A stretch of 64,000 bases of DNA from Thiogranum sp. (GTDB lineage Bacteria; Pseudomonadota; Gammaproteobacteria; DSM-19610): positions 62,001 to 126,000 of the forward strand of contig JASBST010000108.1 in NCBI GenBank assembly GCA_030148775.1. Direction: 5' to 3'. The position numbers were made by a program, and so were the translations under genes. Position 1 is the stretch's first letter; every line of letters starts with the position of its first letter. The notes beneath the pieces are model-generated. The model was given only the letters and a program-made list of their open reading frames with translations. It was not told the origin of the DNA and made no database searches. Positions 26,752 through 35,506 of this stretch are shown in pieces.

Positions 26752-27579
26752 ATGAACGAGATACGTGTAGCTTTCATCGGCGCGGGCAACATGGCCCGGA
26801 GCCTGATCGGCGGTCTTATCGCCGACGGCTGGGACCCGGCCCGAATCAGCGTCGCCGATCCGGACCGGGAGCAGCTCAATGCGGTGGCGCAGCTGTTTCA
26901 GGTACACACCGAGACTGACAATCAACAGGTTAGCGGACAGAGCGATGTCGTCGTCCTGGCGGTCAAGCCGCAGATCATGAACGCAGTGGCCAGCGCCATC
27001 AGCGCGCAGATCCAGGCCAGGCAACCGCTGGTGATCTCGGTCGCCGCCGGCATCCGCGGACAGGATCTGCAGCGCTGGCTGGGCGGCCGCTGCGCGTTGG
27101 TGCGTTGCATGCCGAACACCCAGGCCCTGGTGCAGAGCGGCGCTACCGCCCTGTACGCCAACGACGCCGTTTCGCGCGAACAAAAAGATCTGGCCGAAAG
27201 TATTCTGCGTGCTGTCGGTCTGGCACTGTGGGTCGACGACGAGGCCCTGATGGACGCCGTCACCGCGCTGTCGGGCAGCGGACCGGCGTACTTCTTTCTG
27301 GTCATCGAAGCCCTGGAGGAGACCGCCCGGACGCTCGGACTGGATGCGAAATCAGCCCGCCTGCTGGCGGTCCAGACCGCTTTCGGAGCCGCCAAAATGG
27401 CGCTGGAAAGCAGCGAGGACGCCGCCAGCCTGCGACGCCGGGTGACGTACCCCGGCGGCACCACGGAAGCCGCGTTGGAGGTGCTGGAGAGCGGCGGACT
27501 CAGAGATCTTTTCCAAAACGCCCTGACCGCCGCATGCGAGCGCTCCAAGGCGCTGGCCAAACAATTCGGAGCCGACTGA
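26752..27579 (+). CDS. proC: Pyrroline-5-carboxylate reductase
   Basis: Catalyses the last step of proline synthesis, NAD(P)H reduction of P5C. The N-terminal Rossmann motif is AFIGAGNMARSLIGG. The VLAVKPQ and VRCMPNTQALV blocks and the C-terminal signature near DAVTALSGSGPAYFF and RRRVTYPGGTTEAAL are clear. 275 residues is normal. The ATG at 26752 is preferred to a TTG at 26728 because MNEIRVAFIG matches the family start. It overlaps yggT by one base. Confidence 0.97.
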   Translation: MNEIRVAFIGAGNMARSLIGGLIADGWDPARISVADPDREQLNAVAQLFQVHTETDNQQVSGQSDVVVLAVKPQIMNAVASAISAQIQARQPLVISVAAGIRGQDLQRWLGGRCALVRCMPNTQALVQSGATALYANDAVSREQKDLAESILRAVGLALWVDDEALMDAVTALSGSGPAYFFLVIEALEETARTLGLDAKSARLLAVQTAFGAAKMALESSEDAASLRRRVTYPGGTTEAALEVLESGGLRDLFQNALTAACERSKALAKQFGAD

Positions 27580-28145
27580 TGGGCAGCAGCTACCTGACTA
27601 CACCGATCGAATTTCTCATCAACACACTGTTCGGACTTTATATCCTCGCGGTCATGTTGAGGTTTCTCCTGGCCGCCGTGCGGGCCGATTTCTACAATCC
27701 GGTCAGCCAGTTTCTGGTCAAAATCACCAATCCGCCGCTGCGACCGATGCGGCGCGTGCTGCCCAGTGTAGGCAAGCTCGATACCAGCGCGCTGGTCCTG
27801 ATGCTGCTGCTGCAGATGCTGTCTTTCACCATCATCGTTCTGCTGCGCGGCGGTCAACCGGCGTTCGGCACACTGCTCATGCTGTCCGTGACCGAACTGA
27901 TCGGCCTGTTCCTCAATGTGCTACTGTTCTCCATACTAATCCAGGTCGTGATCAGCTGGATCAACCCGGGCACTTACAATCCTGCCATCTCGCTGTTGTA
28001 CAGCCTCACCGAGCCGGTGCTGCGTCCGTGCCGGCGGTTGCTACCCCCCATGTCGGGCATCGATCTGTCGCCTTTGGTCGCGCTGATCGGTATCCAGCTG
28101 GTAAAAATGCTGCTGCTGCCGCCGCTATACACGCTGGCCGGCTGA
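27579..28145 (+). CDS. yggT: YggT family membrane protein
   Basis: A 188-residue inner-membrane protein with two YggT repeats, each with two hydrophobic segments. The repeat marker appears as YNPVSQFLVKITNPPLRPMRRVLP and, in the second copy, as YNPAISLLYSLTEPVLRPCRRLLPP. The function is not settled; relatives act in osmotic tolerance and in plastid cytochrome b6 maturation. The ATG at 27579 overlaps the proC stop. A longer frame from 27105 is a shadow of proC. Confidence 0.92.
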   Translation: MGSSYLTTPIEFLINTLFGLYILAVMLRFLLAAVRADFYNPVSQFLVKITNPPLRPMRRVLPSVGKLDTSALVLMLLLQMLSFTIIVLLRGGQPAFGTLLMLSVTELIGLFLNVLLFSILIQVVISWINPGTYNPAISLLYSLTEPVLRPCRRLLPPMSGIDLSPLVALIGIQLVKMLLLPPLYTLAG

Positions 28146-28192
28146 ACGCCGCCTGAGCGCTGATATCGCCTGCACGGACCCCACTCGTAACA

Positions 28193-28328
28193 GACGGATT
28201 CTGATACAAAAGCCGTCCCCGGGCGGGTATCCCGCGGCAGTCGCACCGCGTCCTCCACAAGCCCGGGCGATAGCTCCGTCACCGCGACCCCCGGAGCTAA
28301 GCCTCTAATTTTCTGACTAAAGATCAGA
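28193..28328 (+). other. Unidentified structured leader upstream of the dynamin-like gene
   Basis: The longest gap in the window (28146-28412) holds no credible ORF but several stems in a row. GACGG (28193-28197) pairs with CCGTC (28213-28217). GCGGG (28223-28227) pairs with CCCGC (28231-28235) around TAT. AGCTCCG (28272-28278) pairs with CGGAGCT (28292-28298). TCTGA (28312-28316) pairs with TCAGA (28324-28328). The last part reads GGAGCTAAGCCTCTAATTTT, which faintly recalls the GCAAAGCC-CUAA core of GEMM riboswitches, but the first core element is missing. I cannot name an RNA class. Confidence 0.35.
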
Positions 28329-28412
28329 CCTCGCCGGCCGCTACGGGAGGAGGCGCGCCGAGCGGGCAGCCGTTGATTTTGCTGGCAGAATTACAGACCG
28401 GGATACCATTGC

Positions 28413-30407
28413 ATGAAGCAAGACCAGTTTGACCAGAGCCTCCAGTCGTACAGTTTGTGGCGTGACGATCTGATCCACACCGTGGAACAATACCAGTCCT
28501 GGCTGGAGGCCAACGACATGGCTTCGCCGGAACAGGAGTTCCGCATTTTCGAGACCATCGACGCGCTGCGCAAGGACCGCCTGACGCTGGCATTCGTGGC
28601 CGAATTTTCGCGCGGAAAAACCGAACTCATCAATGCCCTGTTCTTCTCCCACTACGGCCAGCGCCTGTTGCCCTCGGAGGCCGGCCGCACCACGATGTGC
28701 CCGACGGAATTATTCTACGATACGGACAGCGACAGCGCCTACATCCACCTGCTCCCGATTGAAACCCGCCTGCAGGAACAGAGCATCGCCGATTACAAGC
28801 ACGAGCCCATCCATTGGACCCAAATCGCGCTGGACGCCGGCGATACCGCCCAGGTCACCGAGGCGTTGCACGAGGTGATCCGTACCCGTCAGGTTCCGCT
28901 GGCGCAGGCGCGCGAACTGGGGCTGTACGATGAACAGAGCGACCCCTACTTCCGCGCTCACGGCAGTGCACCGGCGCAGGTGGAAATCCCTCACTGGCGC
29001 CACGCGCTGATCAGCTTCCCCCATCCGCTGCTGAAACAGGGGCTGGTTATCCTCGATACCCCGGGCCTGAACGCCATCGGTAACGAACCGGAACTCACGC
29101 TGAACATGTTGCCATCGGCGCAGGCCGTGCTGTTCCTGTTGGCAGCCGACACCGGTGTCACCCGCAGCGACATGGAGATGTGGGAGCACCACGTTCGTGC
29201 CGCCCACGCGCGCAGCGGAGACAATCTGGTGATCGCACTGAACAAGATCGATACCCTGTGGGACGAACTCAAGGAACCGAGCCGGGTCAACGCCAGTATC
29301 GAAACACAATGCAACAGCGCGGCCGAACAACTGCACGTAGACCGTGGCCGGGTGTTTCCCCTATCCGCTCAAAAAGGTCTGTTGGCAAAAATCCGCGACG
29401 ATGAACGTCTGCTGCGCGACAGCCGCCTGGGCGAGCTGGAAGCCTATCTGGCCGAAACCATCCTGCCGCGCAAACGGGACATCATGCGCGAGAATCTGAT
29501 AGCTCACATCGGCGCCATGATCGACGAAAATCTCGCCCTGTTGGAGGGTCGCAAACGCGACGCCGACAAGCAGTTGAGCGAATTGCGTTCGCTACGCGGG
29601 AAGAACGCCGATGTGATCGTCCACTTGATGTCAAAATCGCGCGAGGAGCAGGCGGCATATCTGCGCAATGTCGAAAGCTTTCAGAACAGCCGCCGGCTGC
29701 TGCAGACCCAGGCACGCAACATGCTCGAAGCCCTGAGCATCGACAACCTGGATCGGCTGATCAACAAAACCCGCGAGAACATGACCCACAGCTGGACCAC
29801 CACCGGCATGAAACGTGGTATGGAGACCTTCTTCGACGGTGCGCGCGACGCCATGGAGCAGGTCAGCGGCCACGCCGAACAGACGCGCATGCTGATCCGC
29901 GCCACCTACAAGAAGTTTCATGAAGAGCATGGACTGCCGCAGATCACGCCCAAGCAGTTCGACACCACCGATTACTCCTCTGAACTCGAGCGCCTGTATC
30001 AGGAGGCCGAGGCCTTCAGACGCAGCCCTGTCACCACTATGACTGAGCAGTCGTTCGTCATCAAGAAGTTCTTCATTTCGCTGGTCAGCCACGCCCGTAG
30101 CCTGTTCTTCAAGGCCAACCAGGACGCCAACGCATGGCTCAAGGAAGTGATGAATCCGCTGGTGCGCCAGATCAATGAACACAAGGCGACCATGGAGAAG
30201 CGTCTCGATACCCTGCGCCGCATCAGCGAATCACGAGACACCCTGGACAGCCGTATCAAGGAGCTGGAGGTCGGCCTGCGGCACACTCGCGGTCAACTGG
30301 ACGAGCTGCAACAGCTGCGTCATGCACTGCACAATAATGGCAACGGCCGCAAGGCCTCGCTGCCGGCCGAAGATAGCAGGCGCGATACCGCCGGGATCGC
30401 TGTCTGA
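28413..30407 (+). CDS. Bacterial dynamin-like GTPase family protein
   Basis: A 664-residue large GTPase. The P-loop is AEFSRGKT (K69, T70), where Ala replaces the first Gly of GxxxxGK. G3 is DTPGLNAIG near residue 214 and G4 is ALNKIDTL near 277. After the GTPase domain the protein is mostly helical with heptad-like stretches near residues 365-410 and 590-645, as in dynamin stalks. No TM segment is obvious, so membrane contact may be through a paddle region. Bacterial relatives remodel or protect membranes; the role here is unknown. The gene stands after a 267-nt structured gap. Confidence 0.85.
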   Translation: MKQDQFDQSLQSYSLWRDDLIHTVEQYQSWLEANDMASPEQEFRIFETIDALRKDRLTLAFVAEFSRGKTELINALFFSHYGQRLLPSEAGRTTMCPTELFYDTDSDSAYIHLLPIETRLQEQSIADYKHEPIHWTQIALDAGDTAQVTEALHEVIRTRQVPLAQARELGLYDEQSDPYFRAHGSAPAQVEIPHWRHALISFPHPLLKQGLVILDTPGLNAIGNEPELTLNMLPSAQAVLFLLAADTGVTRSDMEMWEHHVRAAHARSGDNLVIALNKIDTLWDELKEPSRVNASIETQCNSAAEQLHVDRGRVFPLSAQKGLLAKIRDDERLLRDSRLGELEAYLAETILPRKRDIMRENLIAHIGAMIDENLALLEGRKRDADKQLSELRSLRGKNADVIVHLMSKSREEQAAYLRNVESFQNSRRLLQTQARNMLEALSIDNLDRLINKTRENMTHSWTTTGMKRGMETFFDGARDAMEQVSGHAEQTRMLIRATYKKFHEEHGLPQITPKQFDTTDYSSELERLYQEAEAFRRSPVTTMTEQSFVIKKFFISLVSHARSLFFKANQDANAWLKEVMNPLVRQINEHKATMEKRLDTLRRISESRDTLDSRIKELEVGLRHTRGQLDELQQLRHALHNNGNGRKASLPAEDSRRDTAGIAV

Positions 30408-30546
30408 AGACGGCGATGGCCGCAGTTACCGTCGCTCGGCGGCGGTGTTTTTCCGTCTCCCGCGACACGTTCGGCTATACCTCCGCTGCCACGATGGTCT
30501 ATAGTGAATGAGTAGAACATCTGTTGCGAATAAAAGGAGAAACCGG

Positions 30547-30993
30547 ATGTATAACAAAAACACTATACCCTTCCTCTTTTTCCTGCTGGTGGTACTAAGC
30601 TCCGCCGCGGTGGCGGAAAACTCGCAGGACTTCGGCGACTATGTGGTGCATTTCAACGCGCTGAATACCAGTTATCTGCCGCCGGATACGACGCGGGAGT
30701 ACGACATCAAACGCAGCAAGAACCGCGGCATGGTAAATATCACCGTGTTGTCGAAAACTCTCGGCACCGCGGGCAAGCCGGTCGCCGCCCGCGTCAGCGC
30801 GGTGGCCAGCAATCTCACCGGCCAGAAACGCACTATCGGTCTGCGCGAAATTCACGAAGGACCGGCCATCTATTACATCGGCGATTTCCCGATTACCAAT
30901 GAGGGAACGCTGCGTTTTCGCGTCAGCGTAACGCCGGAGGGGCAGAAGGATACCTACGAGGTTCTGTTCAAACAGCAGTTTTTTACCGAATGA
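30547..30993 (+). CDS. DUF4426 exported protein
   Basis: A 148-residue protein with a signal peptide (about residues 1-22, cleavage after SSAAVA). The mature part begins ENSQDFGDYVVHFNALNTSYLPP, the DUF4426 start, and ends in a beta-rich stretch. In Pseudomonas a DUF4426 gene lies downstream of proC-yggT (with met genes between), so the order is partly kept. Function is unknown. The ATG at 30547 is preferred to the upstream frame at 30508 because AAGGAG lies 9 nt before it and the signal peptide begins there. The 3' end overlaps the convergent membrane gene by 11 nt. Confidence 0.88.
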   Translation: MYNKNTIPFLFFLLVVLSSAAVAENSQDFGDYVVHFNALNTSYLPPDTTREYDIKRSKNRGMVNITVLSKTLGTAGKPVAARVSAVASNLTGQKRTIGLREIHEGPAIYYIGDFPITNEGTLRFRVSVTPEGQKDTYEVLFKQQFFTE

Positions 30994-31663
30994 TCTGCCA
31001 CAGGGTGTAAATACCGAACCCCATGACTAACAGACCGGCCAGTTGACGCACGCGCGCATTGCGCGTGTGCGCCGACAGCCGGTCTGCCATCACACCCATA
31101 GCCAGCAGATTGGGCAATGTACCCAAACCGAAGCTAAGCAGCAGGGCGGCGCCATAGAACGGGTCGGCGCTGGCAATGGACCATACCAGCACGCTGTACA
31201 CCAGGCCGCAGGGCAACCAACCCCAGACCAACCCGAGCGCAAAGGCGCCGCTGATCGAGCGCAGCGGCAAAAAGCGTCGTCCCAGGGGCTCGATATACCG
31301 CCATAGGTGGGCGCCACCGCGTTCCAACCACACCAGTCCTCGCCACCAGCCGGCGAGATACAGGCCGAGCATCACCATGAACGCCGCGGCCAGCACTTGC
31401 AGCCCGAGCTGAATCTGGTGCACGCCGCTCCAGTGTGCGGCCAACCAGCCTATACCGCCCAGCAAAGCGCCCGCCAGGGTATAGCTGGAAATGCGCGCCA
31501 GATTATAGGCCAGCAATAGCGGCCAGCGCGCACCGCGCCGGCCGGCGTCCTGCGGCAGGCGCAAAGACAGCGCGGCCACGATTCCGCCGCACATGCCGAC
31601 GCAGTGCACACCGCCCAACAAACCGACCAGAAAGGCCGCCAGCAAGGAAACGTCACTGGGCAT
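30983..31663 (-). CDS. DsbD_2/TauE-SafE-like membrane protein
   Basis: A 226-residue integral membrane protein with about six TM segments. The N-terminal GLLGGVHCVGMCGGIVAAL motif and the WGWLPCGLVYSVLVW motif each carry Cys and Gly typical of the PF13386 (DsbD_2, UreH-like) family. Members occur in cbb3 oxidase assembly loci and are proposed to handle copper or other metals, or reducing power. No ccoGIS genes are near here. It starts inside the end of ampG (11-nt overlap), so the two are probably co-transcribed. Confidence 0.82.
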   Translation of the reverse strand: MPSDVSLLAAFLVGLLGGVHCVGMCGGIVAALSLRLPQDAGRRGARWPLLLAYNLARISSYTLAGALLGGIGWLAAHWSGVHQIQLGLQVLAAAFMVMLGLYLAGWWRGLVWLERGGAHLWRYIEPLGRRFLPLRSISGAFALGLVWGWLPCGLVYSVLVWSIASADPFYGAALLLSFGLGTLPNLLAMGVMADRLSAHTRNARVRQLAGLLVMGFGIYTLWQIIR

Positions 31664-32876
31664 CGTCTTGCCGTTGCAACCAGGGGCGAAAACGTCTCAA
31701 CAACACCAGGCCCGGCACGGCCAACAACGCGCAGGCAGCGAAGAACACCGTCCAACCGAGCCACTCCGCCAGATAACCGGTCGGCGCGGCGACGATCACC
31801 CGCGGCACACCCATCAGACTGCTGAGCAATGCGTATTGCGTGGCGGTGAATTTCTTGTTCGTCAGGCTTGCCATAAAAGCAACAAAGGCCGCGGTCCCCA
31901 TCCCGGCGCTGAGATTCTCGAACGCTATCACGCCGGCCAGCCAGGGCAGGCTGTAACCGATTTGGGCCAGCGCTGCAAAACCGGCGGTTGAAACCGCCTG
32001 CAGAATACCGAAACCCCACAGCGCGCGGTAGATACCGGTGCGGAGAATCAGAATTCCGCCCAGGATACTGCCGATTATGGTGGCCCAGAAACCGAACAGC
32101 TTGACCACCGCGCCGATTTCCGTCTTGCTGAAACCCAACTGCAGGTAGAAGGGAGTCGTCATATGGCTGGCCATCGTGTCGCCCACTTTGTACAACAGGA
32201 TGAACAACAGGATCAGCATCGCATCGGGGCGGCGGAAATATTCCGCAAAGGGCTGGACGACCGCTTGCTGCAGGCTGGTGGGCAATGTCGTATGAATATC
32301 GGGTTCCGGCGCCAGCACAGTCGTGACGATTCCCACCAGCATCGTCAGCGCCATCAGCTGGTAGACCAGCGGGAAACCGACCAGATCGGCCAGAATCAAC
32401 CCCCCTCCCGATGCCAACAACATGCCCACCCGATAGCCGTTGACATAAAATGAGGCTCCCAGGCCCAATTCTCGGTCACTGAGGGCCTCGCGCCGATAGG
32501 CATCGATGACAATGTCCTGGCTGGCGGAAAAAAACGTCAGCAACCAGGCGGCGAGCGCCACCACCAGCGGACTGGCCGCCGGCTGCGTCCACCCCAGAGC
32601 GGCGATACTCGCCATCAGCAGCAGCTGTACCATCACCAGCCAGCCGCGCCGTCTGCCGAAAAACGGCAGGCTGTAGCGGTCGACCAGCGGCGCCCAGAGA
32701 AATTTGAGCGTATAGGGCAACCCCACCAGAGCGAACAAACCGATGGTACCCAGATCGACGTTTTCCTCGGTCATCCACGCCTGCAGTACCGAACCGGTCA
32801 GCAGCAACGGCAGGCCGGAAGAAAACCCCATCAACAGGGCGACCAACATGCGCCCCGACAGCAGACTTCGCAGCAT
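31653..32876 (-). CDS. ampG: MFS muropeptide permease AmpG
   Basis: An inner-membrane carrier that imports GlcNAc-anhydroMurNAc peptides for cell-wall recycling. The protein has about 12 TM segments. AmpG markers are LLMGFSSGLPLLLTGSVLQAWM at the start, KFLWAPLVDRY, FSASQDIVIDAYRRE and the late GMGTAAFVAFMASLTNKKFTATQYALLSS region. I use the ATG at 32876; a GTG at 32885 would add three residues. No beta-lactamase or ampR gene is adjacent. It is preceded by xth on the same strand. Confidence 0.92.
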   Translation of the reverse strand: MLRSLLSGRMLVALLMGFSSGLPLLLTGSVLQAWMTEENVDLGTIGLFALVGLPYTLKFLWAPLVDRYSLPFFGRRRGWLVMVQLLLMASIAALGWTQPAASPLVVALAAWLLTFFSASQDIVIDAYRREALSDRELGLGASFYVNGYRVGMLLASGGGLILADLVGFPLVYQLMALTMLVGIVTTVLAPEPDIHTTLPTSLQQAVVQPFAEYFRRPDAMLILLFILLYKVGDTMASHMTTPFYLQLGFSKTEIGAVVKLFGFWATIIGSILGGILILRTGIYRALWGFGILQAVSTAGFAALAQIGYSLPWLAGVIAFENLSAGMGTAAFVAFMASLTNKKFTATQYALLSSLMGVPRVIVAAPTGYLAEWLGWTVFFAACALLAVPGLVLLRRFRPWLQRQDDAQ

Positions 32877-32906
32877 CGCCGTCACGTCGAGACCCGCCTA
32901 CTTGAC

Positions 32907-33680
32907 CTAAAGCGGATAGTCATAGTCCATGATCAGCGGTGCATGGTCGGAAAAACGTTTGTTCTTGTAGATTCTGGCGGACTGGATATGTTTCGCCATA
33001 GCTGGAGTGACCACCTGATAGTCGATGCGCCAACCGACGTTTTTCTCCCAGGCCCGGCCGCGGTTTGACCACCAGGTATATTGTTCCGGACGCTGATCGA
33101 CGACCCGGAACGCGTCGACGAAACCGGCGGCGCCGAAAAGCTCATCCATCCAGGCGCGCTCCTGCGGCAGAAATCCCGAATTCTTCTGATTACTGCGCCA
33201 GTTCTTCAGGTCTATCTGACGATGGGCGATATTCCAGTCTCCACAGATCACATAGTCGCGGCGCTTGCGCCTGAGTTTGCGCAGATAGGGCATGAACCGG
33301 TCCATCATATCGAACTTGACCTGCTGGCGCGCCTCGCCCGAAGAGCCCGACTGGAGATACAGGGAAATCACGCTGAGCGTCCCGAACTGTACTTCCAGAT
33401 AGCGCCCCTCGGCGTCCACGTCCGGCCAGCCCAGACCGGTAACGACTTTGTCCGGCTTGCGGCGCGAGTAGATGGCGACCCCACTGTAGCCTTTTCTTTC
33501 GGCGTCATGGAAATAGGCATGAAACGAGCGCGGCCGATAGAGTTTGTCGGACAATTCGTCGAACCGGCAGCGGGTTTCCTGCAGGCAGACCACGTCTGCG
33601 CGCTGCCGGCTCATCCAGCTAAAAAACCCTTTGCGCGCCGCGGCGCGAATACCGTTTACGTTCAATGTGATAATGCGCAT
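32907..33680 (-). CDS. xth: Exodeoxyribonuclease III family nuclease
   Basis: A 257-residue AP endonuclease/3'-5' exonuclease of the ExoIII family. Catalytic residues are present: Asn7 (NVNGIRAA), the metal Glu in LQETR (about residue 36), Asp and Asn in GDWNIAH, and Asp-His in SDHAPL near the end. It is divergent from pyrE, exactly where Pseudomonas has crc. Crc is a relative that has lost these catalytic residues and serves in catabolite repression, so this protein looks like an active nuclease at the crc locus. Confidence 0.93.
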   Translation of the reverse strand: MRIITLNVNGIRAAARKGFFSWMSRQRADVVCLQETRCRFDELSDKLYRPRSFHAYFHDAERKGYSGVAIYSRRKPDKVVTGLGWPDVDAEGRYLEVQFGTLSVISLYLQSGSSGEARQQVKFDMMDRFMPYLRKLRRKRRDYVICGDWNIAHRQIDLKNWRSNQKNSGFLPQERAWMDELFGAAGFVDAFRVVDQRPEQYTWWSNRGRAWEKNVGWRIDYQVVTPAMAKHIQSARIYKNKRFSDHAPLIMDYDYPL

Positions 33681-33739
33681 GCGTTCTCCTGACTACGTAT
33701 CGCGTGTATCATACCGGAGCTTTAGTACGCGGGTGACGT

Positions 33740-34381
33740 ATGCAGCAATACAAGAAAGACTTCCTCCAATTCGCCATCGAGGCGGAGGTACTGCGTTTTG
33801 GCGAATTCACGCTGAAATCAGGCCGAACCAGCCCCTATTTCTTCAATGCCGGACTATTCAACAGCGGCCGTCAACTGGCCCGCCTGGGACGTTTTTATGC
33901 TCAGGCCATCGTCGATGCGAACATCGATTTCGATATGCTTTTCGGTCCCGCTTATAAAGGCATTCCCCTGGCCGCCGCCGCGGGTATCGCCCTCGCCGAT
34001 CACCACGACCGGGACGCGCCCTATTGCTTCAACCGCAAAGAAGCCAAGGACCACGGCGAGGGTGGCAGTCTGGTGGGGGCTGCGCTGGCCGGCCGGGTGC
34101 TGATTGTCGACGACGTGATCACCGCGGGCACGGCGATCCGCGAGTCGCTGGCGATGATCGCCGCCGCCGAGGCCAGGGCGGTCGGCGTGGTCATCGCGCT
34201 GGACCGGCAGGAGCGCGGCCAGGGCGAACGCTCGGCCATTCAGGAGGTGGAGCGCGATCTCGGACTGCGGGTGATCAGCATCGTGAATCTGTCGGAACTG
34301 CAGCAGTTCCTGCAGGCAGACGGTGGATATCAGGGGGTACTGGAAAGGATCGCCGCCTATCGCCGGCAATACGGCGTCTGA
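33740..34381 (+). CDS. pyrE: Orotate phosphoribosyltransferase
   Basis: Makes OMP from orotate and PRPP. The 213-residue protein has [17 protein letters not shown] at the start, [13 protein letters not shown], the [15 protein letters not shown] loop with conserved Lys and His, and the PRPP motif [17 protein letters not shown]. It is divergent from xth across only 59 nt, so their promoters must overlap or abut. The pyr genes at 20.7-24.4 kb are on the same strand but not in the same operon. Confidence 0.97.
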   Translation: MQQYKKDFLQFAIEAEVLRFGEFTLKSGRTSPYFFNAGLFNSGRQLARLGRFYAQAIVDANIDFDMLFGPAYKGIPLAAAAGIALADHHDRDAPYCFNRKEAKDHGEGGSLVGAALAGRVLIVDDVITAGTAIRESLAMIAAAEARAVGVVIALDRQERGQGERSAIQEVERDLGLRVISIVNLSELQQFLQADGGYQGVLERIAAYRRQYGV

Positions 34382-34389
34382 GCGGCGAC

Positions 34390-35145
34390 TCACCCCGCCA
34401 TCAGCTTGACCCCGATCACCAATGTCAGCAGCTCGAAGGCTCGTTTAATCCAGCGATTGCCCTTCTTGATCGCCAGGTGTGCCCCCATATATCCGCCGAG
34501 GAGGGAGCCGGCCAGGAGGGCGGGCACCCATTCCCAGCGGATCTCGGCCAGCAGGCCCAGGGTCAGCGCGCCGGTTCCGTTCCAAAAGATGCCGACCAGA
34601 ACCAAGGTATAGGCGACCGCACGCCGGTAGTCGAGGCCGAACCAGCGCACCAGCCACAAGGTCACGAACAGCCCGGTCCCGGAGGTCAACGAACCGTTCA
34701 GCACACCGATAACGAACAGCACCAGCCCGCCGACAGCGAAACCCGCGGAATCGCGGTGAATGACGACTTCGTCATGCCCCAAGCCGGGGTTGAGCCACGA
34801 GTATAATCCGAGACCGGCGGTGAGCACGCCCAGAGCGATTTCGGCATTGCGGCCCGGGATGTCGACGATCAGCAGTGCTCCCAGCAGCACTCCCGGCAAG
34901 CCGCTTACAAGTATAAACAGGGAAAGCTTTTTCTCCAGCCCGCCTTCGCTCAAGTGACGCACCGTGGCGCCGATACCCAAGGCGACACTGGCGACTTTGT
35001 GGGTAGCCAGCGCGACCACGAAGGGCAGCCCCAGAAAGATCAGTGCCGGCAGCTGGATAAGGCCGGCACCACCGCCGGAAAACGCCGAAAGCACGTTGGC
35101 CGCCAGTGAAATGATGAACAGCAGCAGTTGATCGATGAGCTCCAT
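34390..35145 (-). CDS. TSUP (TauE/SafE) family sulfite/organic anion permease
   Basis: A 251-residue membrane protein with about eight TM segments and the TSUP N-terminal pattern FSGGGAGLIQLPALIFLGLP followed by ATHKVASVALGIG. The second half repeats it as GVLNGSLTSGTGLFVTLWLVRWFGLDYRRA. TSUP members export sulfite, sulfonates or other anions; the substrate cannot be told. The ATG at 35145 is used; the TTG at 35154 would add three residues. It is convergent with pyrE (8 nt apart) and divergent from the DUF4124 gene. Confidence 0.87.
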   Translation of the reverse strand: MELIDQLLLFIISLAANVLSAFSGGGAGLIQLPALIFLGLPFVVALATHKVASVALGIGATVRHLSEGGLEKKLSLFILVSGLPGVLLGALLIVDIPGRNAEIALGVLTAGLGLYSWLNPGLGHDEVVIHRDSAGFAVGGLVLFVIGVLNGSLTSGTGLFVTLWLVRWFGLDYRRAVAYTLVLVGIFWNGTGALTLGLLAEIRWEWVPALLAGSLLGGYMGAHLAIKKGNRWIKRAFELLTLVIGVKLMAG

Positions 35146-35179
35146 CGCTGACAAAGTACCCTAGATCAATCGTGACGCC

Positions 35180-35506
35180 ATGAAAACACGCAATCTCTAC
35201 ACAAAGCTGGTCCTGGGCGCCCTGATCGCCGCCAGCGCCGCCGGCGCCCACGCCGGCAAACTCTATAAATGGGTGGATGAAAACGGCCGCGTACGTTACG
35301 GCGACAGCATTCCCCCGCAATATGCCGACAAGAGCAACCAAACGCTCAACGACCAGGGTGTGGTGGTGGATCGCAAACCGGCGGCAAAGACCCCCGAACA
35401 GTTGGCCGAAGAAGCGCGCCTCAAGGCAGCCGCCGAAGAGGCCGAACGTATTCGACGGGAGAAAGCCTATCAGGATCGCATCCTGCTGGACACCTTCACC
35501 AACTAA
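35180..35506 (+). CDS. DUF4124 domain protein, N-terminal part of a split gene
   Basis: A 108-residue exported protein. A signal peptide (about residues 1-25, ending AGAHA) precedes the DUF4124 motif KLYKWVDENGRVRYGDSIPP, then a charged coiled-coil-like stretch (PEQLAEEARLKAAAEEAERIRREKAYQDR). The frame stops at a TAA (35504-35506) after DTFTN, but the same frame reopens at once and reads DEMVMTRDGK. From memory, family members with this start run on through such a sequence. I infer that this is a truncated or interrupted gene, perhaps by one G-to-T change in a GAA codon. Confidence 0.8.
   Translation: MKTRNLYTKLVLGALIAASAAGAHAGKLYKWVDENGRVRYGDSIPPQYADKSNQTLNDQGVVVDRKPAAKTPEQLAEEARLKAAAEEAERIRREKAYQDRILLDTFTN

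Noticed and set aside
28261-28340. c-di-GMP (GEMM) riboswitch before the dynamin-like gene
   Set aside because: Only a partial GCTAAGCC-CTAA likeness is present and the first core motif is missing, so the class cannot be claimed.
30500-30505. TATAGT upstream of the DUF4426 gene as a -10 box
   Set aside because: No reasonable -35 box lies 16-18 nt before it.
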